DNA of 64,000 nucleotides from Streptomyces nigrescens (GCA_024349765.1 AP026073.1:2976001-3040000); one strand, 5' to 3'; positions 8,104-15,983 are shown, counted from the stretch's first letter. The notes: generated from the sequence alone by a model not told the origin. A program made the numbers and translations.

Positions 8104-8334
8104 TCAGCGCGCCATGATCACCGCGTAGGCGATGAAGAACGCCGCGCAGAGGACGACGACGATGCCGAGGATGATGGCCGGGCCCTTGGCCCATCCGCGG
8201 GTGGGAAGGTCGCGGGGGCCGGTCTCCGAGCCCGTGCTGTCCTCGCCCGGCGGGGTTTCGCCCGGCGGCACGCCGCCTCCGGGACCGAGGCCCGGGGATT
8301 CGCGAGGATCCGGATCAGGGTGGTGAGTGCTCAT
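8104..8334 (-). CDS. DUF6480 family small membrane protein
   Basis: Encodes 76 residues. The N-terminal two thirds is Pro/Gly/Asp-rich (MSTHHPDPDPRES, then GGGVPPGETPPGEDSTGS) and the C-terminus is a single transmembrane helix (AIILGIVVVLCAAFFIAYAV). This layout, including the near-invariant NPDPDPRE and GGGVPPGETPP type motifs, is that of the DUF6480 family common in Streptomyces; its function is unknown. The start at ATG 8334 is set by the family N-terminus; the ribosome site is weak. It lies among other single small genes facing the same way. Confidence 0.85.
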   Translation of the reverse strand: MSTHHPDPDPRESPGLGPGGGVPPGETPPGEDSTGSETGPRDLPTRGWAKGPAIILGIVVVLCAAFFIAYAVIMAR

Positions 8335-8584
8335 ACCGGGAGTTTGCCCCAAAAAGGCCGATTTCACCGGTGGGGATGGAGTGGCGGTAGGGCGGTGTGG
8401 GTGAGGGTGGCGGGTGATGGGTGGTCGGGGCCGTCGGGGTAGTCGGGGTGGGGGAAGCGGCGGGGAGGGGGGAGGGGTGGGGGAAGCAAAGAGGAGGGGA
8501 AGGGGGAAGAGGGACGCGGTCTTGTTTGCGTCTCGTGCGCTTGTGATCAGCGCTCCGGGTGCCGCGATGGGTGCTCCGCGCATC
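8335..8584. other. Gene-free purine/pyrimidine-asymmetric tract
   Basis: The plus strand from about 8395 to 8515 is almost pure G/A with runs of four to six G (minus strand C/T). No open frame with coding-like third positions is present. The tract sits between the DUF6131 terminator hairpin and the DUF6480 start, so on the minus strand it would be the 5' leader or promoter-proximal region of DUF6480. Confidence 0.5.
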
Positions 8585-8626
8585 CCGCAATTCCTCCGCC
8601 ACCGTGTGGTGGCGGAGGAATTGCGG
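8585..8626. terminator. Perfect 18-bp hairpin, probable terminator of the DUF6131 gene
   Basis: CCGCAATTCCTCCGCCAC (8585-8602) is exactly complementary to 8609-8626 with a 6-nt loop. It lies 43 bp past the DUF6131 stop. No U-run follows on the minus strand, as is common for Streptomyces terminators. The equal arms mean it could act from both directions. Confidence 0.8.
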
Positions 8627-8669
8627 ATCCTTGGCCCGCGGGCCGCATTCCGTTTGCGGGCGTGCGGCG

Positions 8670-8825
8670 CTACCAGTAGTGCCGTCGGCCGGCTACTGCG
8701 TGACCCATTGCCCCGAGGACCCAGAGGATCGCCCCGATGACGGCGAGGATGATTCCGATGGTCCACAGGATGCCGATGCCGGTCAGGAACCCAACGACCA
8801 GCAGGATAATTCCGAGAACGATCAC
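8670..8825 (-). CDS. DUF6131 family small membrane protein
   Basis: Encodes 51 residues, nearly all hydrophobic: two transmembrane helices (MIVLGIILLVVGFLTG and WTIGIILAVIGAILWVLG) and the family-typical ending AVAGRRHYW. I set the start at GTG 8825, which gives the standard DUF6131 N-terminus and has GGAG nine bases upstream; longer frames to 8888 add a non-homologous lead. These proteins are abundant in actinomycetes, of unknown function, and often appear near stress genes. A perfect hairpin follows the stop. Confidence 0.88.
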   Translation of the reverse strand: MIVLGIILLVVGFLTGIGILWTIGIILAVIGAILWVLGAMGHAVAGRRHYW

Positions 8826-9217
8826 GATGTGCTCCGATCTCGCATATGTTTCCCTCTTAACTGTGATCCCGGTCTGACACACGGGCAACTTCTGCCGTCG
8901 GCGGATTGCGAAGCCCTCAGGAGGGGGGGCGGCGCGAGGGGCGGCGGTGTGATCACGTGGTGAGCGGGTGGGTGATTCTGGGGTCGGCCGGCCGTTGGTG
9001 GCTGGCTATCGGGAAGGCAACGCGAGGGGCTGCCGACCGCTGGCTGCAAATTCCCTATGGCGGCCGCGGGTCGGCCGTGATGCGCCGCATTCCGTTTTTA
9101 CTATCCCGTGGTGGCGATGAGTCTGGTGATGTCGGTGTTCGCGGGCGGGTCAGGGGTCGGGCCGGGAATGGGGGGACCCGGTGAGTGCTGCCCGGCGCGC
9201 GGCTGGGTGGAGGGGCC
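8826..9217. other. Intergenic region without recognisable gene
   Basis: This is the divergent spacer between DUF6131 (minus) and a small membrane ORF (plus). It is less GC-rich near 8840-8870 and 9095-9115, where promoters may sit. Open frames crossing it have no coding-like codon use. I see no repeat or RNA gene. Confidence 0.4.
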
Positions 9218-9415
9218 GTGAAAAGGGGGCCGTATTCGTTCAGCGCTGCCGCGGTATGGCGTCGTAAGTATCCCGTGGTGATCGCGGTCGGCTATGCGGT
9301 TGCCGCTCTGGGCGTGGTGTACGGGCTATGGGTGTTCCTGGTCGGCCTGGGGGTTCTGAGCGGTGGGGTCTTCGGCTTCACTTTTCAGCATCGGGAAGGT
9401 GAAGGTGAGGACTGA
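9218..9415 (+). CDS. Small hypothetical membrane protein
   Basis: Encodes 65 residues from GTG 9218, preceded by GGAGGGG. After a short basic lead (MKRGPYSFSAAAVWRRKYP) come about 35 hydrophobic residues (VVIAVGYAVAALGVVYG, then WVFLVGLGVLSGGVFGF), enough for one long or two short membrane helices, and an acidic tail. Third-position GC bias is moderate, not as strong as in neighbouring genes. I do not recognise a family. It could be spurious. Confidence 0.4.
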   Translation: MKRGPYSFSAAAVWRRKYPVVIAVGYAVAALGVVYGLWVFLVGLGVLSGGVFGFTFQHREGEGED

Positions 9416-9594
9416 CTGACGTTCCTCAGGGCGAAGGCGAGACTGCCGTGGCTGCATTGCGAGGATGCACGGCGAGGAATGGCGTAGCGGGCAAGGCAGG
9501 GCAGGGCGTGGCAGGCCAGGGCAGGAGACGTGCCGGGGAGTGGTTGACGGGCCGTCAAGTTGGTGTGCAGGGCCGGGCCAGGCGGGCCTGGGGG

Positions 9595-10005
9595 CTACGG
9601 CGCCTCGGGGGTGTCGTTGGGGGTTGTCCTGTGGTGGTGGCGGGAGCGGTGGTTGCTCCAGTTTGCCGCGGCGTCGATTTGCAGCAGGTTGAGTCCGGTC
9701 TCCGCGACCAGCCGCTCCCGGGAAAGGCCCTCCGGGTGGCGGCGCAGCGCTCGGGCGATTTTCCCGGCCCACAGTTCGGCATTCACAAAAGGACGTGCGT
9801 GGTAATGCTGCTGCAGTTCGCCGAGGTGCGCCGTGGAACAGGCCGTCAGTGACCGGTTTCCGTCCAGCGCGGGATCGTGGACATGGATCGCCGAGGAATC
9901 CGGAACGATGGCATGGACCCCGGTCCCGTCCACCACGCTCGCGCCGCACAGTCCGCACAGCCGAGGAAGCGGTTCCGCTTCCTCCGGCTCAATCGCCTCA
10001 ACCAC
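9595..10005 (-). CDS. Hypothetical protein with a CxxC pair (zinc-ribbon-like)
   Basis: Encodes 136 residues. An N-terminal LCGLCGASVVDG knuckle is followed by HVHDPALDGNRSLTACSTAH and HARPFVNAELWAGKIARAL, then a short helix-turn-helix-like C-terminal region (LSRERLVAETGLNLLQIDAA). The second pair of metal ligands could be the Cys/His of ACSTAHLGE. I recall similar short proteins in many Streptomyces genomes, all uncharacterised. The last 20 residues are His/Arg-rich and may be variable. Start is GTG 10005. It is divergent from the sigma factor gene, sharing a 215-bp upstream region. Confidence 0.7.
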   Translation of the reverse strand: MVEAIEPEEAEPLPRLCGLCGASVVDGTGVHAIVPDSSAIHVHDPALDGNRSLTACSTAHLGELQQHYHARPFVNAELWAGKIARALRRHPEGLSRERLVAETGLNLLQIDAAANWSNHRSRHHHRTTPNDTPEAP

Positions 10006-10220
10006 AGCGTTGTTCTACCTCGCGTTGACTGCTGTTGTCGGTTCGGCACGCCGCACCATCCGTACCTTCCGCCGCGCCCGCAACGTTCGGGCGGGGCGTC
10101 AACAGTCTGACGACAACGAGGCGGTGACAGATTTCGGGACATGTCTCGGGAGTCGTCGGGTAGGGGCGGCTCGAGGGGGGACTGCAGACGGGGGCCGAGT
10201 CAACAGCTAGGAGCCCGAGC

Positions 10221-11138
10221 ATGACCAGCACCGGCACCATGACAGCAGGGACTGCGGTAGCGAGCCGGGCCACCACTACGTCTACCCGGGCCACCACTAC
10301 GTCCAAGGGGAACGCTGTCCCGGCCCCGTCGGTGCCGCTGCCGCCGATCGATGAGCCGCAGCGCCTTGCGCCGAGTGAAGCCAGGGAATTGTCGAGGGCG
10401 TTCTTCGAGCGACTCGCCGTCCTTGAAGAGGGCACCCCCGAGTACCAGTACGTGCGCAACACACTGATCGAGATGAATCTGTCCCTGGTGCGCTACGTCG
10501 CCCGGCGCTTCCGCAGCCGGGGGGAGAGCACCGAGGACGTTCTGCAGGTGGGCACCATAGGTCTCATCAAGGCGATAGACCGCTACGACGTTTACCGGGA
10601 CGTGGAGTTCACCACGCTGGCCGTGCCGTACATCCGTGGGGAGATCAGGCGTTTCTTCCGTGACGCCACCTGGGCCGTCCATGTGCCGCGCCGGCTGCAG
10701 GAACTCCGCATCGACCTCGCGCGCGCCTTCGAAGACCTGGAGGCCGCCAACAACCACGATCCTTCGGCGGCAGAGCTCGCCGCTCATCTGAAGCTGCCGG
10801 AGGACGAGGTGCGGGAGGGGCTCATCGCCTGCAACGGCTATGACACCGACTCCATCGACCGGCCGATCCAGACCGCGGGAAAGCAGCAGACCGGGCTCGT
10901 CGCGGACCTCATGGGAAGCACCGACCCCGCGCTCGACCTCGCCGAGAACATCCAGGCACTCAAGCCGCATCTCGCACAGCTCGACGAGCGGGAACGCACA
11001 CTGCTCCGGCTCCGGTTCGGGGCGGAGATGACCCAGGCCGAGATCGGCAAGGAGCTCAACCTCTCCCAGATGCACATATCCCGGCTGCTGAATCGAGCCT
11101 GCACCAAGTTGCGGAAGGGACTGCTTGCCGAGGTGTGA
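10221..11138 (+). CDS. RNA polymerase sigma factor of the SigB/SigF/SigG family
   Basis: Encodes 305 residues. Region 2 (YQYVRNTLIEMNLSLVRYVA, then DVLQVGTIGLIKAIDRYD and FTTLAVPYIRGEIRRFFRD) occupies about residues 85-160, region 3 about 165-225, and region 4 with its helix-turn-helix (RTLLRLRFGAEMTQAEIG, then LNLSQMHISRLLNR) the last 60. This is a group 3, SigB-type factor; Streptomyces has many, used in osmotic, oxidative and developmental stress and usually held by anti-sigma factors. No anti-sigma gene is adjacent. The first 75 residues are a Thr/Ser/Ala-rich extension containing a 21-bp duplicated segment. ATG 10221 follows TAGGAG. Confidence 0.95.
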   Translation: MTSTGTMTAGTAVASRATTTSTRATTTSKGNAVPAPSVPLPPIDEPQRLAPSEARELSRAFFERLAVLEEGTPEYQYVRNTLIEMNLSLVRYVARRFRSRGESTEDVLQVGTIGLIKAIDRYDVYRDVEFTTLAVPYIRGEIRRFFRDATWAVHVPRRLQELRIDLARAFEDLEAANNHDPSAAELAAHLKLPEDEVREGLIACNGYDTDSIDRPIQTAGKQQTGLVADLMGSTDPALDLAENIQALKPHLAQLDERERTLLRLRFGAEMTQAEIGKELNLSQMHISRLLNRACTKLRKGLLAEV

Positions 11139-11230
11139 GTGAGCGCGGCCGTGGCACCCCCGAGCGAAGAGGGTGGACCTGGAGCCAGGAGTGAGGGGAG
11201 GCAATCGGAGCGGGAGGCAATCGAATCGAA

Positions 11231-11258
11231 GGGCCGGGGTGTTAAGGGGCCCCGGCTC
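11231..11258. terminator. Probable terminator hairpin after the sigma factor gene
   Basis: GCCGGGG at 11233-11239 pairs with CCCCGGC at 11250-11256 across a 10-nt loop; one G-U and one G-C pair extend it outwards. It lies about 95 bp past the sigma factor stop and before the convergent pseudogene. No T-run follows. Confidence 0.5.
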
Positions 11259-11349
11259 CGTCGCGTTCGTTGCGGGTCGCCGAGCGGATCTGCGGAATGA
11301 GTCGGAATGAGCCGGAATGAGCCGGGATAGGTCGTGATGAGCGTGGTCA

Positions 11350-11676
11350 TCAGTACGTCGCGGTGGGCGGTGCGCGCTGGGGCCAGCGGGCGGATCGGGA
11401 TACGCCGTGCAGGGTGTGCGGTCCCAGGAGTGCCAGTACGGCGCGCAGGACGGGGTCGGCTGTGAAGGCGTTGGTGAGGGGCGGGAAGTACCGGTCGACG
11501 CCGTCGTGGTAACGGTCCGGGGAGAGCTCTTCTCAGTGCGTGGCGAAGTGTGCGCAGGCTGCTCCGTCGGCGTCGAGCAGGGACCTCGTGACGGCTGCGG
11601 GCAGGAGAGGGGCCCCGGCCGTTGCCAGGGAGGTGCGGGCGGTGGCCAACGGGGTGGCGACGGCGGTCTCGTCCAT
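11350..11676 (-). pseudogene. Remnant of a probable 2OG-Fe(II) dioxygenase family gene with an in-frame TGA
   Basis: ATG 11676 has a strong AGGAGG and opens MDETAVATPLATARTSLATA. After codon 47 (ACAHFATH) comes TGA at 11533-11535, exactly where TGG would restore the frame, followed in the same frame by EELSPDRYHDG, then FPPLTNAFTADPVLRAVLAL and a stop at 11350-11352. Codon use remains coding-like on both sides of the TGA. The N-terminal pattern and the PLTNAFTADPVLR segment resemble what I recall of the roughly 240-residue 2OG-Fe dioxygenase family (PF10014), of which the middle and end appear missing. So this looks like a gene shortened by deletions plus a nonsense change. Family assignment is tentative; the broken state is seen directly. 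Confidence 0.65.
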
Positions 11677-11785
11677 GTGCGGACACCTCCTGACGGCCGG
11701 CTTCGGGCTCTTGAAGGAGCGGCTCTGAAGGTCGGGTTCTTGAAGGAACGGGTCCTTGAAGGGGCTGATTCTTGAAGGGTTCTGA

Positions 11786-12967
11786 CTAGCGTTCACCGGT
11801 GACGGCGAGTGGGGTGCGTAGTGCGGTGCGGTCGTGGCGCCAGGCGTCGAGGAGGTGGGCGGCGAGTCGGTCCTCCAAGTGGACCGTGGCGGCGATGCCG
11901 AAGGCCACATCGGGTTCGAGGCCCGGTTCGTCGGTCAGCAGGCCGTCGACGACCTCGCGGCGCACCACCTGCTCGTGCACCGCGTCGGCCTCGACGTGTT
12001 CGTCGTAGAACCGCTCCGCCGCCGGGCCGGCACCGGTACGGCGCATGGCGTCCGCGAGGCGCCGCGCGGCGGGTGAGGAGGTCACCTCGACGGTGGCGAA
12101 GTGACCGACCAGCGCCCCGCGCAGCGAACGGTGCAGACCGAACAGGGACATCAGGGTGACCGTGGCCAGCGCCTCGGCGGGCGCCAGGTCGAGGTAGTGC
12201 CCGTAGGCGGTCTCCAGGCCGAGGTCCGCCATGAGGTCGGCGAACAGCTGGGCGTGGATGTCCTCGGCGCGTCCGGCGCCGAACTCGTCGAATTCGACGG
12301 CGACCATCCCGGCCTTCGCGCGGCCGCGCAACCGGGGGATGACCCAGGCGTGCGGGTCGGCCTCCTTGAGGTGGTACAGCGAGCGCAGGGCGGCGTACTC
12401 CCGCAGTTGCCACAGCCGGCCCGCGCGCAGCAGATGGTGGCTCACGCTGGTGCCGTCGTCGGCGACCGGTTCGACCAGCAGTCCGTCCAGCGCCTCCGCC
12501 GCGCCGACGGACGGGACGTCCGCCCGCAGCGCCCGGAGGAACACCTCTTCCAGCGCGCGCCGCACCGCCAGCAGCGCGGGATCCCATTCGCGGTCGTCGT
12601 CCACGCCGTCGAAGCCCTGGTAGTGGAGCTCGTAGAGCACGTACAGGGCGAGCTGGAGGTCGGCTCCGTAGGGGTCGGCCTGCTGGATTTCCGCCCCCGT
12701 GGGGGCGAGCAGCGGGTCGGGTCCGGGGGTCCGGAGGGAGGGGAGCGGTGAGTGGGGGAACGGCGAGAGGGGGGTGGGTGTGGAAGGGGAGGAGAGTGCG
12801 GAGAGGACTGCGGTCGAGAGCTTCCCCTGGGGGCGGGGCAGCCGTGGCCGGTCGCCCGGGCGGGGCGGCATGGTGGCGGACGAGGTGCTGGAGGGTGATG
12901 TGCCGGAGGGTGATGCGCCGGACGGTGATGTGCCGGATGGCGTGGTGGGGCGGGCTGCCGACCTCAT
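11786..12967 (-). CDS. Iron-containing redox enzyme family protein (heme-oxygenase-like diiron protein)
   Basis: Encodes 393 residues. The last about 290 belong to the heme-oxygenase-like diiron (HDO, PF14518-type) proteins: ligand-bearing segments are visible as LYELHYQGFDG, VEFDEFGAGRAEDIHAQLF and RFYDEHVEADAVHEQVV, matching the Glu/His/Asp pattern of the family. Relatives carry out O2-dependent C-C or C-N chemistry, but this branch is uncharacterised. The first 90 residues are low-complexity Thr/Pro/Ser with 15-bp DNA repeats (SPSGTSPSGA). The start ATG overlaps the CDGSH gene stop as ATGA, so the two are translationally coupled, which suggests the CDGSH protein hands electrons to this enzyme. 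Confidence 0.88.
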   Translation of the reverse strand: MRSAARPTTPSGTSPSGASPSGTSPSSTSSATMPPRPGDRPRLPRPQGKLSTAVLSALSSPSTPTPLSPFPHSPLPSLRTPGPDPLLAPTGAEIQQADPYGADLQLALYVLYELHYQGFDGVDDDREWDPALLAVRRALEEVFLRALRADVPSVGAAEALDGLLVEPVADDGTSVSHHLLRAGRLWQLREYAALRSLYHLKEADPHAWVIPRLRGRAKAGMVAVEFDEFGAGRAEDIHAQLFADLMADLGLETAYGHYLDLAPAEALATVTLMSLFGLHRSLRGALVGHFATVEVTSSPAARRLADAMRRTGAGPAAERFYDEHVEADAVHEQVVRREVVDGLLTDEPGLEPDVAFGIAATVHLEDRLAAHLLDAWRHDRTALRTPLAVTGER

Positions 12968-13239
12968 GGCGCGTCCTCTTCCGGGGCGGGCGTGGGGCGG
13001 GCGCGGCGGCGGTGGCTGGTGTCGCACCAGGGGTAGCAGTGGCTGCGCCGGCAGGTGCAGAGGGCGACGACGAAGCGGTCGGAGACGGCGACCGAACCGT
13101 CGTCGCAGACCACCTCCACCGGGCCTTCCACCAGCATCGGGCCGTCCCGGGTGAGGGTGACACGGCGTCGCGGGCGCTCAGGGACGTTCGGCGTGGATGG
13201 CGTGGATGGCGTGGGTGGCGTGGATGGGACGTTCGGCAC
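12964..13239 (-). CDS. CDGSH iron-sulfur domain protein
   Basis: Encodes 91 residues. The cluster motif is CTCRRSHCYPWCDTSH near residues 62-77, giving three Cys and one His for a [2Fe-2S] cluster of the mitoNEET type, preceded by LTRDGPMLVEGPVEVVCDDG. Start GTG 13239 is the longest in-frame option and lies inside the end of the methyltransferase gene (62-bp overlap); the ribosome site is weak, and the first 20 residues (STPPTPSTPSTPN) are encoded by a 9-bp repeat array, so the true start is uncertain. The stop overlaps the next ATG. Conserved neighbours imply a shared electron transfer role. Confidence 0.88.
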   Translation of the reverse strand: MPNVPSTPPTPSTPSTPNVPERPRRRVTLTRDGPMLVEGPVEVVCDDGSVAVSDRFVVALCTCRRSHCYPWCDTSHRRRARPTPAPEEDAP

Positions 13240-13969
13240 GGATGATCACCAATTCTTCTGTGTACGGCGAGTCCTCTGTGTACGGCGAGTCCTCTGTGTG
13301 CGGCCGGTCCTCTGTGTGCGGCGAGCTGTCCCCCGGCACGTCGAGCAGCCCGTTGCGGTGCAACCACGCAATACGGGAGCGCAGGACCGGGCCGAACGGG
13401 ATGTGCGCACGGTCACCGACCTCGGCCCGCAGTCCGGACCGGGACAGCCGCGACAGGGTGTCCCCGGTGCCGCACAGCCCGGAGTGGACCATCAGCAGCA
13501 CCCCGCCGGGGCGCAGCGCCGCCGGTGCGAGGTCGCAGATCCGGTCGATGAGCAGCCGCCCGTCGCGTCCGGCGTCCCAGGCCCGCGCCGCTCCCCGGGG
13601 TGGGCGGCGGCCGGGCGCGGGTACGTACGGCGGATTGCTCACGAGCAGGTCGAAGGTGCGGCCGCGGGCGGCGGTGGCCAGATCGCCGCGGCGGACCGTG
13701 AGGGGCAGGCCGGCGAGCCGGGCGTTGAGCCAGGTGGTCAGCACCGCCCGCCAGGCGATGTCCACGGCCGTGACGTGGGCCCCGCGGCGGGCGGCACCCA
13801 GGGCGAGGGCACCGCTCCCCGTACCCAGGTCCAGCAGTTCGGTACCAGGGCCGATCCCTTCCCGGTACAGGGCGTGCAGAAGGAGCCGGGTGTCGTCCTG
13901 TGGCGCGTACACACCGGGCAGGGTCATCAGGGGACGGGGCCGGACGAGCGCGGTGGTGTCGGGGGTCAT
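13178..13969 (-). CDS. HemK2/MTQ2-type protein methyltransferase
   Basis: Encodes 263 residues. The SAM-binding motif LLDLGTGSGALALGAARRGA lies near residue 45 and the catalytic NPPY near 115, the signature of N5-glutamine and related N-methyltransferases (HemK/PrmC, MTQ2). Relatives methylate release factors; the target here is unknown because the gene is separate from any release factor gene. ATG 13969 has AAGGAGGTG upstream. The C-terminal 55 residues are unusual: four hexapeptides of the form SPYTED encoded by an 18-bp tandem repeat (13257-13328), then IHATHAIHAIHA from a 9-bp repeat shared with the next gene. It heads the three-gene unit with CDGSH and diiron genes. Confidence 0.88.
   Translation of the reverse strand: MTPDTTALVRPRPLMTLPGVYAPQDDTRLLLHALYREGIGPGTELLDLGTGSGALALGAARRGAHVTAVDIAWRAVLTTWLNARLAGLPLTVRRGDLATAARGRTFDLLVSNPPYVPAPGRRPPRGAARAWDAGRDGRLLIDRICDLAPAALRPGGVLLMVHSGLCGTGDTLSRLSRSGLRAEVGDRAHIPFGPVLRSRIAWLHRNGLLDVPGDSSPHTEDRPHTEDSPYTEDSPYTEELVIIRAERPIHATHAIHAIHAERP
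13191..13226. repeat. Four 9-bp tandem repeats inside overlapping genes
   Basis: Four units of GCGTGGATG (one with GGG for GGA) lie in the zone where the methyltransferase end and CDGSH start overlap. On the minus strand one frame reads Ile/Thr-His-Ala repeats and the other Thr-Pro-Ser repeats, so both proteins change together when the copy number changes. Confidence 0.9.
13257..13328. repeat. Four 18-bp tandem repeats in the methyltransferase C-terminus
   Basis: Units at 13257, 13275, 13293 and 13311 start TCTGTGTACGGCGAGTCC; the first two are identical and the others differ at a few bases. They encode the hexapeptides SPYTED, SPYTED, RPHTED and a SPHTED copy at the protein end, outside the catalytic domain. 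Confidence 0.9.
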
Positions 13970-14206
13970 TTCCGCACCTCCTTTCACGGCGTTGTACGGG
14001 TCTGGTACGGCCTTGCACGGCGCCGCGGCCAGCCAGGGCTCCCGCGGCTTCGGTTCCAGCGTTGCGGCAATCGGGTGAGGCGACCACTGGGGGAGCGGAC
14101 CGGCCCCGGATGCGGGCTGAGGTGCGGACGGCCCGGATGGCGCTCAGCCTGGAGACAGGGGGCGGGCGAGCGCGGCTCGCCGGGACGCCTGATCCGAGGA
14201 GTGGAA

Positions 14207-14578
14207 GTGGCCAAGCACCGGAAGTCCTCGCACCCGAAGATGGGCGAGGGCCACAGCATGCACAAAGGCACCGAGCAGCACGGTTGGTCGCCGGATGTCG
14301 ACCAGTCCGAGCAGCACGCCAACGAGAGTGCGCACCGCTCGTTCCACCCCGAGCGCTACGCGCCGAAGCGGGACCGCAGCAAGGAGACCAAGGACACCGG
14401 GCAGGAGAAGGTCTCCCCGGCGAGCGAGGTCAAGAGCGAGTCCGAGCCGGGTGAGCGCCGGGCCGCCCGGACCAGCGAGAAGGGGATGCACCGCAAGGAG
14501 CCCAAGGGCCCCGCGGGCCGGCCCAGCGGTGGCCGGGACGCCGACGCGCACACGGGCGTCGACCCGCAGAATCCCTGA
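14207..14578 (+). CDS. Hypothetical hydrophilic protein
   Basis: Encodes 123 residues from GTG 14207, preceded by GAGGAG. The sequence (MAKHRKSSHPKMGEGHSMHKG and onward) is rich in Lys, Arg, Glu, His and Ser, has no hydrophobic core and is predicted disordered. I do not recognise a named family, though similar short disordered proteins are common in Streptomyces. Third-position GC bias supports coding. It is a single gene between the methyltransferase trio (divergent) and an SDR gene. Confidence 0.65.
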   Translation: MAKHRKSSHPKMGEGHSMHKGTEQHGWSPDVDQSEQHANESAHRSFHPERYAPKRDRSKETKDTGQEKVSPASEVKSESEPGERRAARTSEKGMHRKEPKGPAGRPSGGRDADAHTGVDPQNP

Positions 14579-14640
14579 CACTGGAAAGCCGGGAAACCGG
14601 GAAGTCGCGAGGGCGAAAGTCCGGAAGCGCGAGCCGGGAA

Positions 14641-14709
14641 GTCGGGAAGCCGGACGTGGGGACGCCGGGAGCCGGGAAGCCGGACGTGGGGACGCCGGGA
14701 GCCGGGAAG
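14641..14709. repeat. 30-bp direct repeat, two copies plus a partial third
   Basis: Bases 14641-14670 and 14671-14700 are identical except for one base, each ending GGACGTGGGGACGCCGGGA, and the first 9 bases recur at 14701-14709. The surrounding 14579-14933 is intergenic, repetitive (many GCCGGGAAG and GGTGCCGGC words) and holds no gene that I can support. Confidence 0.85.
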
Positions 14710-14933
14710 TGGGCCTGGATCGGTGGTGCCGGCTCGGGGCAGTGGTGCCGGCCTGGATCAGCGCTGCCGGCCCGGGTCAGTGGTGCCCGTATGCGGTGTC
14801 CGGGGGCCGAATCAGGTCCGGTGCCGCACACTGCGCGAAATGACCAGTGGTACGCGGCAGATGATCGGCGGTACGCGGCAATTGACCGGCTGTAGGCGGC
14901 CCGCTCGCCGTGCGCGCACCAGGAGGTCGCGAA

Positions 14934-15860
14934 ATGGCAGACGGAAAGGAAGGAACGGAGAGCCGAGAACGTCCCGAGGGCCCCGCGAACGTCGAGAATC
15001 CGGTCACCCGATATCCGCGGCCGGAATTCCCGGCGCAGGACCAGGAGCCTCCCGGGTGGACCGGACCGATGGACCCGCCGCCCGACCACGGCGAGGAATC
15101 GTATCGGGGAAGTGGGCTACTCGAAGGACACAAGGCGCTGCTGACGGGCGGGGATTCCGGTATCGGCCGGGCCGTCGCGCTGGCCTTCGCCCGTGAGGGT
15201 GCGGACGTGATGTTCACCTTTCTCCCCGAGGAGGAGAAGGAGGCCGAGGAGACCGCCCGGCTCGTCACGGACGCGGGTCGTACGGCCGTGCCGCTGGCCT
15301 GCGACGTCCGGGAGGAGGAGCAGTGCCAGCTGCTCGTCCAACGCGCGGTGCGGGAGTTCGGCCGGATCGACATCCTGGTGAACAACGCGGCCTATCAGAT
15401 GTCGCAGCCGGACGGGATCCGGGCCATCACCACGGAGCAGTTCGACCGGGTGGTGCGGACCAATCTGTACGCCATGTTCTGGCTGTGCAAGATGGCGCTG
15501 CCGCACATTCCCCAGGGTGGGGTCATCATCAATTCCGCGTCGGTGCAGGCCTATCGGCCCAGTCCGCATCTGCTGGACTACGCGATGACGAAGGGGGCCA
15601 TCGTCACGTTCACCCAAGGACTGGCCCAGATGCTCGCGCCCGACGGCATCCGGGTCAATGCGGTCGCTCCCGGGCCGGTCTGGACCCCGCTGATTCCGGC
15701 GACACTCCCGGACACCACGACATTCGGCAAACAGGCCCCGCTGGGCCGCCCGGCACAGCCCGCGGAAATGGCCCCCGCTTATGTCTTCCTCGCCTCCCCG
15801 CAGGCGAGTTACGTCACCGCCGAGATCGTCAATGCCACCGGCGGGACACCCCTGCCCTGA
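14934..15860 (+). CDS. SDR family oxidoreductase (YghA/YhdF-like)
   Basis: Encodes 308 residues. After a 60-residue N-terminal extension rich in Pro/Glu (PEFPAQDQEPPGWTGPMDPP) comes the Rossmann motif TGGDSGIGRA, then NNAAYQ, the active-site serine of INSASVQAY and YAMTKGA (YxxxK), and VNAVAPGPVWTPLIP. The extension and the WTGPMDP motif are typical of the YghA/YhdF NADP-dependent aldehyde/alcohol reductase branch, often stress-regulated. ATG 14934 has AGGAGG at good spacing. It appears to be a single gene; the next SDR downstream is broken. Confidence 0.9.
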   Translation: MADGKEGTESRERPEGPANVENPVTRYPRPEFPAQDQEPPGWTGPMDPPPDHGEESYRGSGLLEGHKALLTGGDSGIGRAVALAFAREGADVMFTFLPEEEKEAEETARLVTDAGRTAVPLACDVREEEQCQLLVQRAVREFGRIDILVNNAAYQMSQPDGIRAITTEQFDRVVRTNLYAMFWLCKMALPHIPQGGVIINSASVQAYRPSPHLLDYAMTKGAIVTFTQGLAQMLAPDGIRVNAVAPGPVWTPLIPATLPDTTTFGKQAPLGRPAQPAEMAPAYVFLASPQASYVTAEIVNATGGTPLP

Positions 15861-15983
15861 TGCCCCCATGCCCGTATGCCCTGATGCCCTGACGTTCCTG
15901 CCGTGGGCGTTCCTGCCCTTTCGTGGAGTGTGCTGAGGAGTGTGCTGAGTGAGTGAGTGCGATGAGGGAGTGGGTGACGTGAG

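Noticed and set aside
10150-10165. GGGTAG near 10157 as a SigB-type minus-10 before the sigma factor gene
   Set aside because: No minus-35 element at the required distance could be matched, so autoregulation is not supported from sequence.
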